NCBI GenBank assembly: GCA_945862245.1
Contig: CAMAXN010000007.1
Coordinates: 1-64,000 of the forward strand
DNA: 64,000 nucleotides
Origin: Prosthecobacter debontii
GTDB taxonomy: Bacteria; Verrucomicrobiota; Verrucomicrobiia; Verrucomicrobiales; Akkermansiaceae
Reading direction: 5' to 3'
The notes under the pieces were generated by a model. It saw only the letters and a program-made list of their open reading frames with translations, made no database searches and was not told the DNA's origin. Below are positions 56,361 through 64,000 of the stretch, in pieces (the stretch's first letter is position 1; each line of letters begins with the position of its first letter). The translations under genes were made by a program, and so were the position numbers.

Positions 56361-57833
56361 ATGCCCGCTTATTACCTGGAAGCCCTCACTGTTACGCTCG
56401 GCCTCGTCATCCTTTTAGCCGAAGCCTTAGTCCCCTCGAAGCAAAAAGCTTGGATCGGCTTTGCCGGTGCTATCGGTCTCACAGTAATCCTAGTACTAAC
56501 ATTTTTTGCCATTGGCCCGAATGCGAAACCCGACGCCGTCTGGGCGGGATGGAAGCTCTGGAACTTCTACCAGTTCGATTACCTCGCGCGCTTCTACAAG
56601 ATATTCGCCCTGCTCGCCACGATCCTAGTGCTATTGATGGCCATCGATTACCGCAAAATCCTCTCCCGCTACACAGCGGAACCTGACTCGGAAAACGGCA
56701 CCGGCGAGTTCTACTGCCTGCCCGTCTTCGCCTGCGCCGGAATGATGTGGATGGCCTCCGCGAAGGATCTCGCGGGTGCCTTCGTCGCCCTAGAATTGGT
56801 TACAATCACCTTTTACATCCTCGTCGCCTACATGCGCCGCAATGTCGGTTCCCTCGAAGCGGGTGCAAAATTCCTGATCCTCGGCGCGCTGAGCACCGGT
56901 TTCCTCGTCTACGGCATCGCCTGGGTCTACGGCTCTACCGGCACAATGCGCCTTGATGAAATCCAATCCTCAATCTCCAACCTTCAATCTCCAATCCCCC
57001 TTCTCTTCGGTATCGCCCTCGTTCTCGTCGCACTCGGCTTCAAAGTCGGCGCGTTCCCGATGCAGATGTGGATTCCTGATGTCTATCAGGGCTCACCCAC
57101 CCCAACAACAGCCTTTCTCTCCGTCGGTTCGAAAGCGGCAGGTTTTATCCTGCTGATTCGCTTCCTCACTCCTTTTCTTGCTGAAAATTCCCCCGTCCGC
57201 GGCCAAGTGCTGACCATCCTGCTCATCCTCGCCGGAGCGACCATGCTTTACGGAAATCTGGCTGCTATACCACAGACAAACCTCAAGCGCCTGCTCGCCT
57301 ACTCCTCTATCGCGCACGCCGGATTCCTCATCCTCGCACTCGCCGCATGGGCGCCGAGCTCAGCTACATCCATCTCCTCCGTAGAGGCCGTTTCCTTCTA
57401 CCTCGCCACGTACCTGCTTATGACGATGGGCGTATTCTTTGTCCTCGCGCAGATCCGCATCCACCGCGATGGCGAGGCGATCACGGATTTAAACGGCCTC
57501 GGGAAAAGTAATCCACTTCTGGCGCTGGCGATGACCGTGCTGCTCGCCGCGCTCGCAGGTGTCCCACTCACCGCCGGTTTTATTGGGAAATTCTTCGTCT
57601 TCCAGCTTGCCGTCGGAGCGCACCTGTGGGTGGGACTCACCATCGCCGTGATCGCCGCCACTGCCGGTTTCTACTACTACTTCAAAACAATACGCGCCAT
57701 GTGGTGGGTTGAGGCCAACGACACCTCTGCCATCGCCCTCCCCACGATCTCGAAAATCTCTATTGCCACCCTCACCGCACTCACACTTCTTTTCGGCGTC
57801 TATCCTGCCCCCATCCTCGCGCTGCTGAAGTGA
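56361..57833 (+). CDS. nuoN: NADH-quinone oxidoreductase subunit N
   Basis: A 490-aa proton-pumping complex I subunit. FYCLPVFACAGMMWMASAKDLAGAFVALELVTITFYILVAYMRRN, LGFKVGAFPMQMWIPDVYQGSPTPTTAFLSVGSKAAGF and LAYSSIAHAGFLIL are NuoN hallmarks. ATG 56361 matches the family start; a TTG at 56346 lies inside the heptamer repeat. A second heptamer array encodes residues about 201-212 (IQSSISNLQSPI) in the loop before transmembrane helix seven or so, a place that is variable among homologues. Confidence 0.94.
   Translation: MPAYYLEALTVTLGLVILLAEALVPSKQKAWIGFAGAIGLTVILVLTFFAIGPNAKPDAVWAGWKLWNFYQFDYLARFYKIFALLATILVLLMAIDYRKILSRYTAEPDSENGTGEFYCLPVFACAGMMWMASAKDLAGAFVALELVTITFYILVAYMRRNVGSLEAGAKFLILGALSTGFLVYGIAWVYGSTGTMRLDEIQSSISNLQSPIPLLFGIALVLVALGFKVGAFPMQMWIPDVYQGSPTPTTAFLSVGSKAAGFILLIRFLTPFLAENSPVRGQVLTILLILAGATMLYGNLAAIPQTNLKRLLAYSSIAHAGFLILALAAWAPSSATSISSVEAVSFYLATYLLMTMGVFFVLAQIRIHRDGEAITDLNGLGKSNPLLALAMTVLLAALAGVPLTAGFIGKFFVFQLAVGAHLWVGLTIAVIAATAGFYYYFKTIRAMWWVEANDTSAIALPTISKISIATLTALTLLFGVYPAPILALLK
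56961..56995. repeat. heptamer repeat inside nuoN
   Basis: Five 7-bp units with consensus CTCCAAT (ATCCAAT, CCTCAAT, CTCCAAC, CTTCAAT, CTCCAAT). Translated as IQSSISNLQSPI in an extramembrane loop. 35 bases is not a multiple of three, so flanking bases must have adjusted when it arose. Confidence 0.8.
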
Positions 57834-57911
57834 GGGACGCGGCAAGAAATATTTCATTTCTAATAATCCCAAGCTATATCTCGGTTGGTGAAAGGGAATA
57901 TCGTTTGGAAA

Positions 57912-59153
57912 GTGAAATACAGCTTCGCCCTGTGTATCGCAGCGTTCATTGCTGCGATCCCGCTTCACGCCGCGCCGTTCCGTCTACTGGCCATCGGTGA
58001 CTCGCTCACGGAAGAATACCGTTTCGAGACACCCTTCTCCGCACCAGACAGCAATCCGTCTGTCGCCAACGCCAAGAACTGGGTCGAGTTACTCCACGCT
58101 CACCGCCCGCTTGACTTCACGATGGGCAGCTACGCTACCTCGATCCTCAACTACCTCGATTACCGAAACGCCGGCTACGAATACAACTACGGTGTCCCCA
58201 GCTTCAAGGCTGAGCGCTGGGATCAGCTATTGCTATCCAATTCATTCAACCCACTCGACATCAACACAAAGTCGGAGCTCAGGAGCGATCTTTCCTCCGT
58301 GAACGCCGTCCTCATTTTCCTCGGCGGAAACGACCTTAGCCTCAGCAATACCGACGCCCAGCACGATGTGATCCGGCAGTCGATAGTGCGCATACGCTCC
58401 TTTGTACGCGCGAACGCCCCAGAGGGCTTACCCATCATCATTGCGACAGTGCCGGACATCGGTGCAACCCCGGATGAGAAACTTTCCGATCCCATCATGG
58501 CCGCAGCCGCCCGGCAAAGGGTGGCCACACTCAACGCAAACATCATCGCATTGGATGCCCTTCCGGACACCCACATCGCGCGTATCGACACCCTTACCGA
58601 CCGGCTCTACGACCAGCAACCGTTTCACATCAACGGCACGCTTTTTACTTACCAACCCAACTCGCAGAATCCGCCGCTGCATCTCTTTTGCAAGGACGGA
58701 TTCCACCCTGGCAGCGCCACACATGCACTAATCGCCAACGAGATACTGAAAGCTATCAACGGCTTCGCCGCAAATCCCATCGCGCTTTTAACGAACCGGG
58801 AAATCCTCGCTGATATCCTCGGACAAAACCCGGAACAGCCGCTCATCGACTACCTCGGCGGCGTAAGCGACGATGGCGATAATCTGCCTGGTCTTATCGA
58901 ATACCTGCTGGGCACTGACCCAGCCAAACCTGACTCCGGTCTCACCTTCTCCGCCAACGGCACCGCCTCCTACACCCCCTCCGCCGCCGCCCTGCGCTTC
59001 GCCGATCTTTCCGTACTTCAATCCACAACCCTCAAAAACGACTGGATCCCTGTCCCTTTGCAAAACATTCAACTCCTCCCCAATGGCACCGTGAATCTCA
59101 TTCCCTCCGCCCCGAAACTCTTCTATAAATTCGCCGCGACCCCAAAGCCATAG
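57912..59153 (+). CDS. secreted SGNH/GDSL hydrolase
   Basis: A 413-aa exported lipase/esterase-like protein. The leader is KYSFALCIAAFIAAIPLHA; block I is LLAIGDSLTEEY with the catalytic Ser, block III is IFLGGNDLSL, and block V is CKDGFHPGSATHAL with Asp and His. The last 100 residues form a C-terminal region (DGDNLPGLIEYLLGTDPAKPDSGLTF) seen in many verrucomicrobial secreted proteins. GTG 57912 starts the leader; GTG 57888 and TTG 57885 are alternatives. The substrate, an acyl or acetyl ester, is unknown. Confidence 0.82.
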   Translation: MKYSFALCIAAFIAAIPLHAAPFRLLAIGDSLTEEYRFETPFSAPDSNPSVANAKNWVELLHAHRPLDFTMGSYATSILNYLDYRNAGYEYNYGVPSFKAERWDQLLLSNSFNPLDINTKSELRSDLSSVNAVLIFLGGNDLSLSNTDAQHDVIRQSIVRIRSFVRANAPEGLPIIIATVPDIGATPDEKLSDPIMAAAARQRVATLNANIIALDALPDTHIARIDTLTDRLYDQQPFHINGTLFTYQPNSQNPPLHLFCKDGFHPGSATHALIANEILKAINGFAANPIALLTNREILADILGQNPEQPLIDYLGGVSDDGDNLPGLIEYLLGTDPAKPDSGLTFSANGTASYTPSAAALRFADLSVLQSTTLKNDWIPVPLQNIQLLPNGTVNLIPSAPKLFYKFAATPKP

Positions 59154-59155
59154 TG

Positions 59156-59419
59156 ATGCACGAAGAACTCCACACTCTCCTCCAACAGCGCCTCGCCGTA
59201 ATCGCCGATCACCCTTTCCGCGACCGTGACCCCGCCGCCCACCTCGCCGCATTGCAGGAAGTTTCAGAAGTCATTCAAGCCTACGTAGCCTCCCACCACC
59301 ACGAGTTCGATGCCAAACTCCGCCACTACCTGTCCCAATCCTCATACCAGAAAGCCCTCGAGCACCTGCAGCAAATGATATTAAGCGCCCAGACCTCTTC
59401 CTTGGGATTTAAAGTTTAG
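59156..59419 (+). CDS. small helical protein upstream of recF, unknown
   Basis: An 87-aa, mostly helical, His- and Gln-rich protein (MHEELHTLLQQRLAVIADHPFRDRDPAAHLAALQEVSEVIQAYVASHHHEFDAKLRHYLSQSSYQKALEHLQQMIL). It starts two bases after the SGNH hydrolase stop (a GTG one codon upstream is also possible) and its stop lies in a heptamer repeat 11 bases before recF, so it is probably translated with recF. I recognise no family. Confidence 0.7.
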   Translation: MHEELHTLLQQRLAVIADHPFRDRDPAAHLAALQEVSEVIQAYVASHHHEFDAKLRHYLSQSSYQKALEHLQQMILSAQTSSLGFKV

Positions 59420-59432
59420 AGTTTAAAGTTTT
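59405..59432. repeat. heptamer repeat spanning the junction with recF
   Basis: Four 7-bp units (GGATTTA, AAGTTTA, GAGTTTA, AAGTTTT) cover the stop codon of the 87-aa gene and run into the TTG start of recF. It supplies the whole intergenic spacer. Confidence 0.75.
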
Positions 59433-60495
59433 GCTCAATCACCTCCGCCTCCAGAACTTCCGCTGCTTCAGCTCCCTTGAGCTCGACGCACCGGAGCAGG
59501 GCGTTATTCTCATCGGCGACAACGCCCGCGGCAAAACCTCAATCCTAGAGGCCATTTGCGTTCTTGTCCGTCTACAGTCGCCACGTTGCAACGGTTTTCA
59601 CACCCTCACGAAGCTCTCAACTCCGGGCTTTGGCATCGCCGGCGATCCCTGGGGACAAGAGCGGAAAATCAAGAACACCAACGGCGGCTTGTACTTCTTT
59701 GCGGATAGCGAACCGCGCGCGTCCCGCACCGCTTACCTGACGGATGGCGGCCTCATTGTCTGGATCGGCAATGAGGATCTGGCGCTCGTACGCGGCTCCG
59801 GTGAGGCTCGGCGGCAGTTCCTTGATTTCCTCGGCACCCAGCTTGATCCCGCCTACCGCAGCGCTTTCACCCGCTATAAGCGCGCCCTCCGTGCCAAAAA
59901 TCTACTACTCAAAGAACCACGCCTCCGTTTGCCCGAACTCATCGCCTACGAGGACATCCTCATTGAGCACGGCACCTTCCTCACACAAAGCCGCGCCCGC
60001 CTCGTCGCCGATCTTTCGCCCCTTGTCGCGGCTACCCAGAGGGACATCTCCGGGAAAGACGAAGCCATCACCCTAACTTACCTACCCGCCTCCGGACCCT
60101 GCATGAAGGACTCAATCCTCCAAGCTCGCCAGCGCGAAACCGCCACCCGCCAGTCCGTAGTCGGTCCCCACCGCGACGACGTCTCTATCCGCCTCCACGG
60201 CATGACTGCATCGGACTACGCTAGCGAGGGGCAACAGCGCACCATCGCCCTCGCGCTAAAGCTTGCCCAAGGCGATCTCCTGCAAGCCCGCCGTGGTAAT
60301 ACCCCCATCTACCTGCTCGACGACATCTTCGGCGAGCTCGACCCATCCCGCCGCAATGCTCTCCTCCGCCACCTCCCCCCCCTCGCTCAAAAATTCATCA
60401 CCACCACTCACCTTGGCTGGCGTGACTCCTCCAAGGAAACCAACCTGCTACCGGTCCTACGTGTAGTGGCGAACGCCGTGGAAAAAGTTCCCTGA
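59431..60495 (+). CDS. recF: DNA replication and repair protein RecF
   Basis: A 354-aa SMC-like ATPase that loads RecA at gaps. The N-terminus LNHLRLQNFRCFSSLELDAPEQGVILIGDNARGKTSILEAICVL contains the Walker A (GDNARGKTS), the signature motif is YASEGQQRTIALALKLAQ, and Walker B is PIYLLDDIFGELDPSRR. The start is TTG at 59431, required by the conserved N-terminus, and sits at the end of a heptamer repeat. dnaA, dnaN and gyrB are not adjacent. The 284-base gap downstream shows no gene; it has a 10-bp AATTCGAATT palindrome at 60695. Confidence 0.92.
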   Translation: MLNHLRLQNFRCFSSLELDAPEQGVILIGDNARGKTSILEAICVLVRLQSPRCNGFHTLTKLSTPGFGIAGDPWGQERKIKNTNGGLYFFADSEPRASRTAYLTDGGLIVWIGNEDLALVRGSGEARRQFLDFLGTQLDPAYRSAFTRYKRALRAKNLLLKEPRLRLPELIAYEDILIEHGTFLTQSRARLVADLSPLVAATQRDISGKDEAITLTYLPASGPCMKDSILQARQRETATRQSVVGPHRDDVSIRLHGMTASDYASEGQQRTIALALKLAQGDLLQARRGNTPIYLLDDIFGELDPSRRNALLRHLPPLAQKFITTTHLGWRDSSKETNLLPVLRVVANAVEKVP

Positions 60496-60779
60496 ATATT
60501 GATCTCAGCCCTGCGGCGCGATCCATGTGTTGAAAATATGAAAATGTTGTATTCATGCTGAGCTCTGATCTGAACTAAGCAGGTAGAGCGATCATCAGCA
60601 ACTTGGCCGATGCATCAGGTTAAGCCAACCCACAAGGCGTTCGGGGGACGGCTCATGAACCACCGCTTCATGAATAACACGCACGCTTCATACCAATTCG
60701 AATTAATCTTAAGCTGTCTAATGTGCTGATATGGTGAAATCACGCTTTCCTTTTCTAACCTAAATTATATATTGTAAGT

Positions 60780-61499
60780 ATGAAATCACAAAAAATTGCA
60801 ATGCTCTGCATCGCATTTTCTCTGTATTTTTTTGCAGATGCGAAGGCCGAAAGAAAATCGCTCCTAGATTCAGAACCGGGCGTCATTTACCTAGCGCAAA
60901 CCCTCAAGGTGCCTATCAAACTTATGGTAATCAAGGAAGCTAGCGTCTTCTCGGACAAGGAAGGCAAAATCCGTCTAGGATATCTGAAAGCAGATCAGAC
61001 GGTGGAACTAGAGGGAATGACCGAAAAAGCCTATCGGGTGCGCGGGCAAAGCCGTACAAATAATGGAATCGTCGGCTGGGTGGGACCTCACGCCTTCAGC
61101 CACCCACAGGAGGATTTCGTAGCCAAACTTAAACAGCTCTACGAACGCCAGATCATGGTTAACAAGATCATCGAGGAGCAAGGAATCGCTATCGGCATGA
61201 CCCTAGATGAGGTGAACAAATCACGCGGTAAGCCCACAAAAACCTCAGTTCGTCGCACTATTAAGGGCGAGGCAGGAAGCTGGGAATACATCGATTACGA
61301 TGAAGTGAAACACTACATCACAAGAGTTGATCCAGTCTCCGGACAAGCATTCCGGCAACTTTCCCACGTCACTCGAGAGGAAACGGGAAAAACGCTAGTG
61401 GAGTTCAAGGACGGGTTGGTTACCGCGTTGCAGGAAGATGAAGACAACGGCCCGGGCAACATCCGGATTATCATCCCACCGCTGGTGTTTGGTTGGTGA
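60780..61499 (+). CDS. exported SH3-like protein, unknown
   Basis: A 239-aa protein with a signal peptide (KIAMLCIAFSLYFFADAKA). Residues about 45-105 look like a bacterial SH3 domain (LMVIKEASVFSDKEGKIRLGYLKADQTVELEGMTEKAYRVRG, then GIVGWVGPHAF). A helical linker (EDFVAKLKQLYERQIMVNKIIEEQGIAIGMTLDEVNKSRGKPTKTS) resembles the SmpA/OmlA-type 'IGMTxDEVxxxxGxP' motif. It may be an envelope protein sensing or binding cell wall (inference). It converges with the AsmA-like gene, stops 5 bases apart. Confidence 0.72.
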   Translation: MKSQKIAMLCIAFSLYFFADAKAERKSLLDSEPGVIYLAQTLKVPIKLMVIKEASVFSDKEGKIRLGYLKADQTVELEGMTEKAYRVRGQSRTNNGIVGWVGPHAFSHPQEDFVAKLKQLYERQIMVNKIIEEQGIAIGMTLDEVNKSRGKPTKTSVRRTIKGEAGSWEYIDYDEVKHYITRVDPVSGQAFRQLSHVTREETGKTLVEFKDGLVTALQEDEDNGPGNIRIIIPPLVFGW

Positions 61500-61504
61500 A
61501 ACAC

Positions 61505-63148
61505 TTAGCGTGCGCTGTATTTATAAATATCCTCGGATTGCTTGAGGGTGAGATCTTGAATATCACCCTCAAGCGGCACCCTCATCAGGATGCGACCCGC
61601 CAGATCCCTGAGTGGATAGATCTCGGAGAGCTTGGCTGCTTTAGCGAAAGTTTCCTTGGGAAAGCTGACCTCAAACTCTCCTTCATAACGCATACTGCGC
61701 AAAAAATCCTGAGCTCCAAGCACCTCATCTTTCCTGTTCTTTAGAGTGACTGCCAGCTTATCAAAAAGGATTTCGTCACCCGTGTTGACGGATCCTTGCC
61801 GATTTGCTTCATCAACCTGCCTGCCACCACTTTCCAAGTCCATCCCCAGTCTTTCATCCAATTCGTAATCATTGAGTATAATATCATGATAATCCAAACT
61901 AGCAGAGGCTGGCGACTCCGTAGACTCTTCGTTGGTCGCCGGGCGCGCAGTCATACTGCCTTGCATACTCACTAGGTTGTCCGCCTTAAGTTTCGCACCT
62001 GTGATTTCGAGCCTACCCGCAAGGATTTTCATGTGGAAGCCGCCTTCGCGGAAGTCTAAGCGTTTGTAGTTATTGTATGGATCAACCATACTGATCGCGC
62101 GAAGTAAATGAATGCGATCACGAACCGTAATGTAGTCCTCTCCCTCAAGTACCAAATTCCCTTCGAAGCTAATCCCATCGCTCTCGGCGCTCGAGTTGGT
62201 CAAACCAGACACATCCAACTCACCAGAGATTCGCCCATCCACGAAATTGCGGAGAGCAATAGGGACAAGGGAGGAAATATTAATATTACGCAACATCAGC
62301 TTACCGCTGACTTCTGGCTCCATGCCCGCCTTTACCTTCACCCCCAGTAGCGTTACAGTACCAGTGTTTGTTTTGAAATTGGCCTTCTCAATGACTAGGC
62401 CTTTCCTTCCGAATTGGACAACGATTTCCTCAATGTTCAGTCGACTAAAGAAGTTCTGGGAAAAGGTACCTCCCCTGAACCTCAGCTTCCAACCCTCAGG
62501 TAGTCTTTTTGCTGTCATTTGGCTGCCAATAATTGCGCCGCGTGTGCCTTCCGTGAAGCCCCACATCATAGACATATCTTTCACGACGATCTGTTCCAAC
62601 TTCAGTTTACCGGTATCCTGAAAATACACGTTAGCCATGGATTCAGCTGCCTCATGCGACTCCGCACCAGCGTGCAAGCTCATGCTCACTTTTGAAATTG
62701 TGACAGTACCGGGATCCCACTCTTTCTGGAAATCGCAAAAAAGGCCGCGTTTGCAAATCATATTGCGAATATCCAACTCTGAGAAAAAACTCCCTGCCTT
62801 GCCTGTCATGGCGAGACGACTGATCATGAGTTGCCCGCGATGGCTAGTGAGACCAGTCATTAGATACTCATCTGCATTGAGCCTCTGAATGAATGAGGTT
62901 CTCAAATCTGCAATGAACGATTCCGAATTGGGTTGTTTCGTCAGGAAGATGATAAATCCGACCGCGAGAAGGACCAGAAACACAAAAATGCGCGCCGCTA
63001 TCCTCAGTAAATGGAATGTAAATGTCCCATTAGCGCTTTCGCCGGAAACAGTATACCTCAACTGGAACCAAAATCCCTGCTTGGAAATCCATTCGTTCAG
63101 GCGCTGGTGGAAGTTTTCGAATTGATCCGGCTCTGTTTGTGTATTCAT
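61505..63148 (-). CDS. AsmA-like membrane protein
   Basis: A 547-aa protein with an N-terminal cytoplasmic part, one transmembrane helix (FVFLVLLAVGFIIFL) and a long beta-rich periplasmic region resembling AsmA/YhdP-type proteins (LEITGAKLKADNLVSMQGSM, VSGKLMLRNINISSLVPIALRNFVDGRISGELDVSGL). Large proteins of this kind are proposed to move phospholipid between membranes; this shorter one is only weakly similar. ATG 63148 avoids overlap with the divergent scpA. Confidence 0.65.
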   Translation of the reverse strand: MNTQTEPDQFENFHQRLNEWISKQGFWFQLRYTVSGESANGTFTFHLLRIAARIFVFLVLLAVGFIIFLTKQPNSESFIADLRTSFIQRLNADEYLMTGLTSHRGQLMISRLAMTGKAGSFFSELDIRNMICKRGLFCDFQKEWDPGTVTISKVSMSLHAGAESHEAAESMANVYFQDTGKLKLEQIVVKDMSMMWGFTEGTRGAIIGSQMTAKRLPEGWKLRFRGGTFSQNFFSRLNIEEIVVQFGRKGLVIEKANFKTNTGTVTLLGVKVKAGMEPEVSGKLMLRNINISSLVPIALRNFVDGRISGELDVSGLTNSSAESDGISFEGNLVLEGEDYITVRDRIHLLRAISMVDPYNNYKRLDFREGGFHMKILAGRLEITGAKLKADNLVSMQGSMTARPATNEESTESPASASLDYHDIILNDYELDERLGMDLESGGRQVDEANRQGSVNTGDEILFDKLAVTLKNRKDEVLGAQDFLRSMRYEGEFEVSFPKETFAKAAKLSEIYPLRDLAGRILMRVPLEGDIQDLTLKQSEDIYKYSAR

Positions 63149-63214
63149 GCTACGCCCACATGAAGCCTCATCGGCTCCTAGCTTGCTAGTAGAAACTTCG
63201 CCAACCACGACATC

Positions 63215-63982
63215 TTGGAAACCACCGAATATAAAGTCCACCTCGAGATCTTCGAGGGCCCGCTCGACCTACTCCTTTATCTCATCAAGAAGGACGAAAT
63301 CGATATTCACTCGATTTCCATAGAGCGGATTACCAAGCAATACCTAAATTACATCAACACCTTCAAGCTCCTCAACATCGACCTCGCCTCCGAGTTCATC
63401 GTGATGGCCGCGAACCTGATGTATCTCAAATCTCGCACGCTACTGCCGCGTACCGAGCAGCCGCCGGAAGTTGACACTGAGGAGGACGATCCACGCTGGG
63501 AGCTGATCCGCCAGCTCATCGAGTATAAAAAATTCAAGGACGCCGCAGGTTTTCTCTCACTCCGGGAGTTGGAGCAGCAGGGCCGCTTCGCCCACCAGCC
63601 AGATCCCGGCAGCAAACCACCCGAGGAACCCGTCACCTTAGCAGAGGTGTCGATTTTCGACCTTATCCGCGCTTTTCAAAATGTCCTCAAGCGCTTCGAG
63701 GAGTCCCACGACTTCGGCGATATTGTTGATGACCGCTACACTGTCTCCGATAAGATCGAGTTCCTCCTCTCCCATTTCACACCCGGTCAAGCACTCACCT
63801 TCGATGTCCTTTTCCAATCCGCATCAACCAAGGCCGAGGTGATAGTAACCTTCCTCGCCGTGCTCGAACTTATGAAACTCAACCAGTTTGTCGTCCGCCA
63901 GGATCACCTTCTCGGCACCATCACTGTAGAGCGCCGCACGGCGATGGATATGGGCCATGAAGAAAGCGAAGACTACAATTGA
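63215..63982 (+). CDS. scpA: segregation and condensation protein A
   Basis: A 255-aa kleisin that bridges the Smc dimer and, with ScpB, compacts the chromosome. The N-terminus YKVHLEIFEGPLDLLLYLIKKDEIDIHSISIERITKQYLNYI and MAANLMYLKSRTLLP are diagnostic, and the C-terminal winged helix VIVTFLAVLELMKLNQFVVRQ is present. The start is TTG at 63215; no ATG fits the conserved N-terminus. scpB may follow beyond the window. Confidence 0.94.
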   Translation: METTEYKVHLEIFEGPLDLLLYLIKKDEIDIHSISIERITKQYLNYINTFKLLNIDLASEFIVMAANLMYLKSRTLLPRTEQPPEVDTEEDDPRWELIRQLIEYKKFKDAAGFLSLRELEQQGRFAHQPDPGSKPPEEPVTLAEVSIFDLIRAFQNVLKRFEESHDFGDIVDDRYTVSDKIEFLLSHFTPGQALTFDVLFQSASTKAEVIVTFLAVLELMKLNQFVVRQDHLLGTITVERRTAMDMGHEESEDYN

Positions 63983-64000
63983 TGCCATTTCAGATCTTTC

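Noticed and set aside
60496-60779. 284-base gap after recF, examined for tRNA, small RNA or gene remnant
   Set aside because: No cloverleaf, no convincing frame; only a 10-bp palindrome.

Overview
The window reads as chromosomal DNA of a free-living, heterotrophic member of the Planctomycetota-Verrucomicrobiota-Chlamydiota group, most likely Verrucomicrobiota. This is an inference from gene content: a DUF1549/DUF1553 cytochrome next to a DUF1501 protein, a sulfatase relic, a sialate O-acetylesterase, a PA14-cytochrome c protein beside a sorbosone-dehydrogenase-like propeller, many small lipoproteins and frequent GTG/TTG starts. No rRNA, tRNA, CRISPR array, prophage or plasmid module was seen. 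Genes are densely packed on both strands and no gene-free stretch exceeds about 300 bases.

Layout. 1-6 kb: 3' end of pyruvate phosphate dikinase, a leftward group (M14 peptidase, Sel1-repeat protein, stand-alone CoaB) and hisD. 6-10.4 kb: the DUF1549/1553-DUF1501 pair. 10.6-15.6 kb: EamA exporter, SWIM-SNF2 helicase, MscL, Lrp/AsnC regulator. 15.7-17.6 kb: a compact arsenic operon arsR-DUF6428-aquaporin-arsC. 17.65-21.2 kb: a REPIN-like palindromic element and alaS, which carries a Y1 (RAYT-type) transposase element inserted in frame. 21.4-25 kb: glyS, ferredoxin, DciA-like protein, a HAD-Nudix fusion and folB. 25-28 kb: malate dehydrogenase, an adenylate-kinase-like protein, and a TPR gene with an in-frame stop. 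28-35 kb: sialate esterase, flavin reductase, DsbD, LON-domain protein, phosphodiester glycosidase and two small unknowns. 35-38.3 kb: queE and the 5-oxoprolinase genes pxpBC-pxpA. 38.4-46.9 kb: trmO, a large acidic lipoprotein, pdxH, a HAD phosphatase, a fused MBL exonuclease-ATP DNA ligase and a cobalamin adenosyltransferase. 47-54.7 kb: GTP-type PEP carboxykinase, recJ, a sulfatase pseudogene and the cytochrome/propeller pair. 54.9-64 kb: nuoM-nuoN, an SGNH hydrolase, recF, an SH3-like protein, an AsmA-like protein and scpA.

The standout is the 635-bp element inside alaS (19355-19989). It has near-perfect 29-bp terminal inverted repeats, paired hairpins at each end, HUH and Tyr catalytic motifs, and a reading frame open across both ends, so the synthetase is predicted as a 1146-residue fusion with 212 extra residues. 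A short element of the same hairpin design lies just beyond the alaS 3' end. A second theme is a dispersed family of 7-bp-periodic repeats, found at gene junctions and inside alaS and nuoN, where they are translated into peptides such as SQISNFKSQIS and SSISNLQSPI. A third is the HAD-Nudix protein translationally coupled to FolB, which could supply both missing dephosphorylation steps of pterin synthesis.
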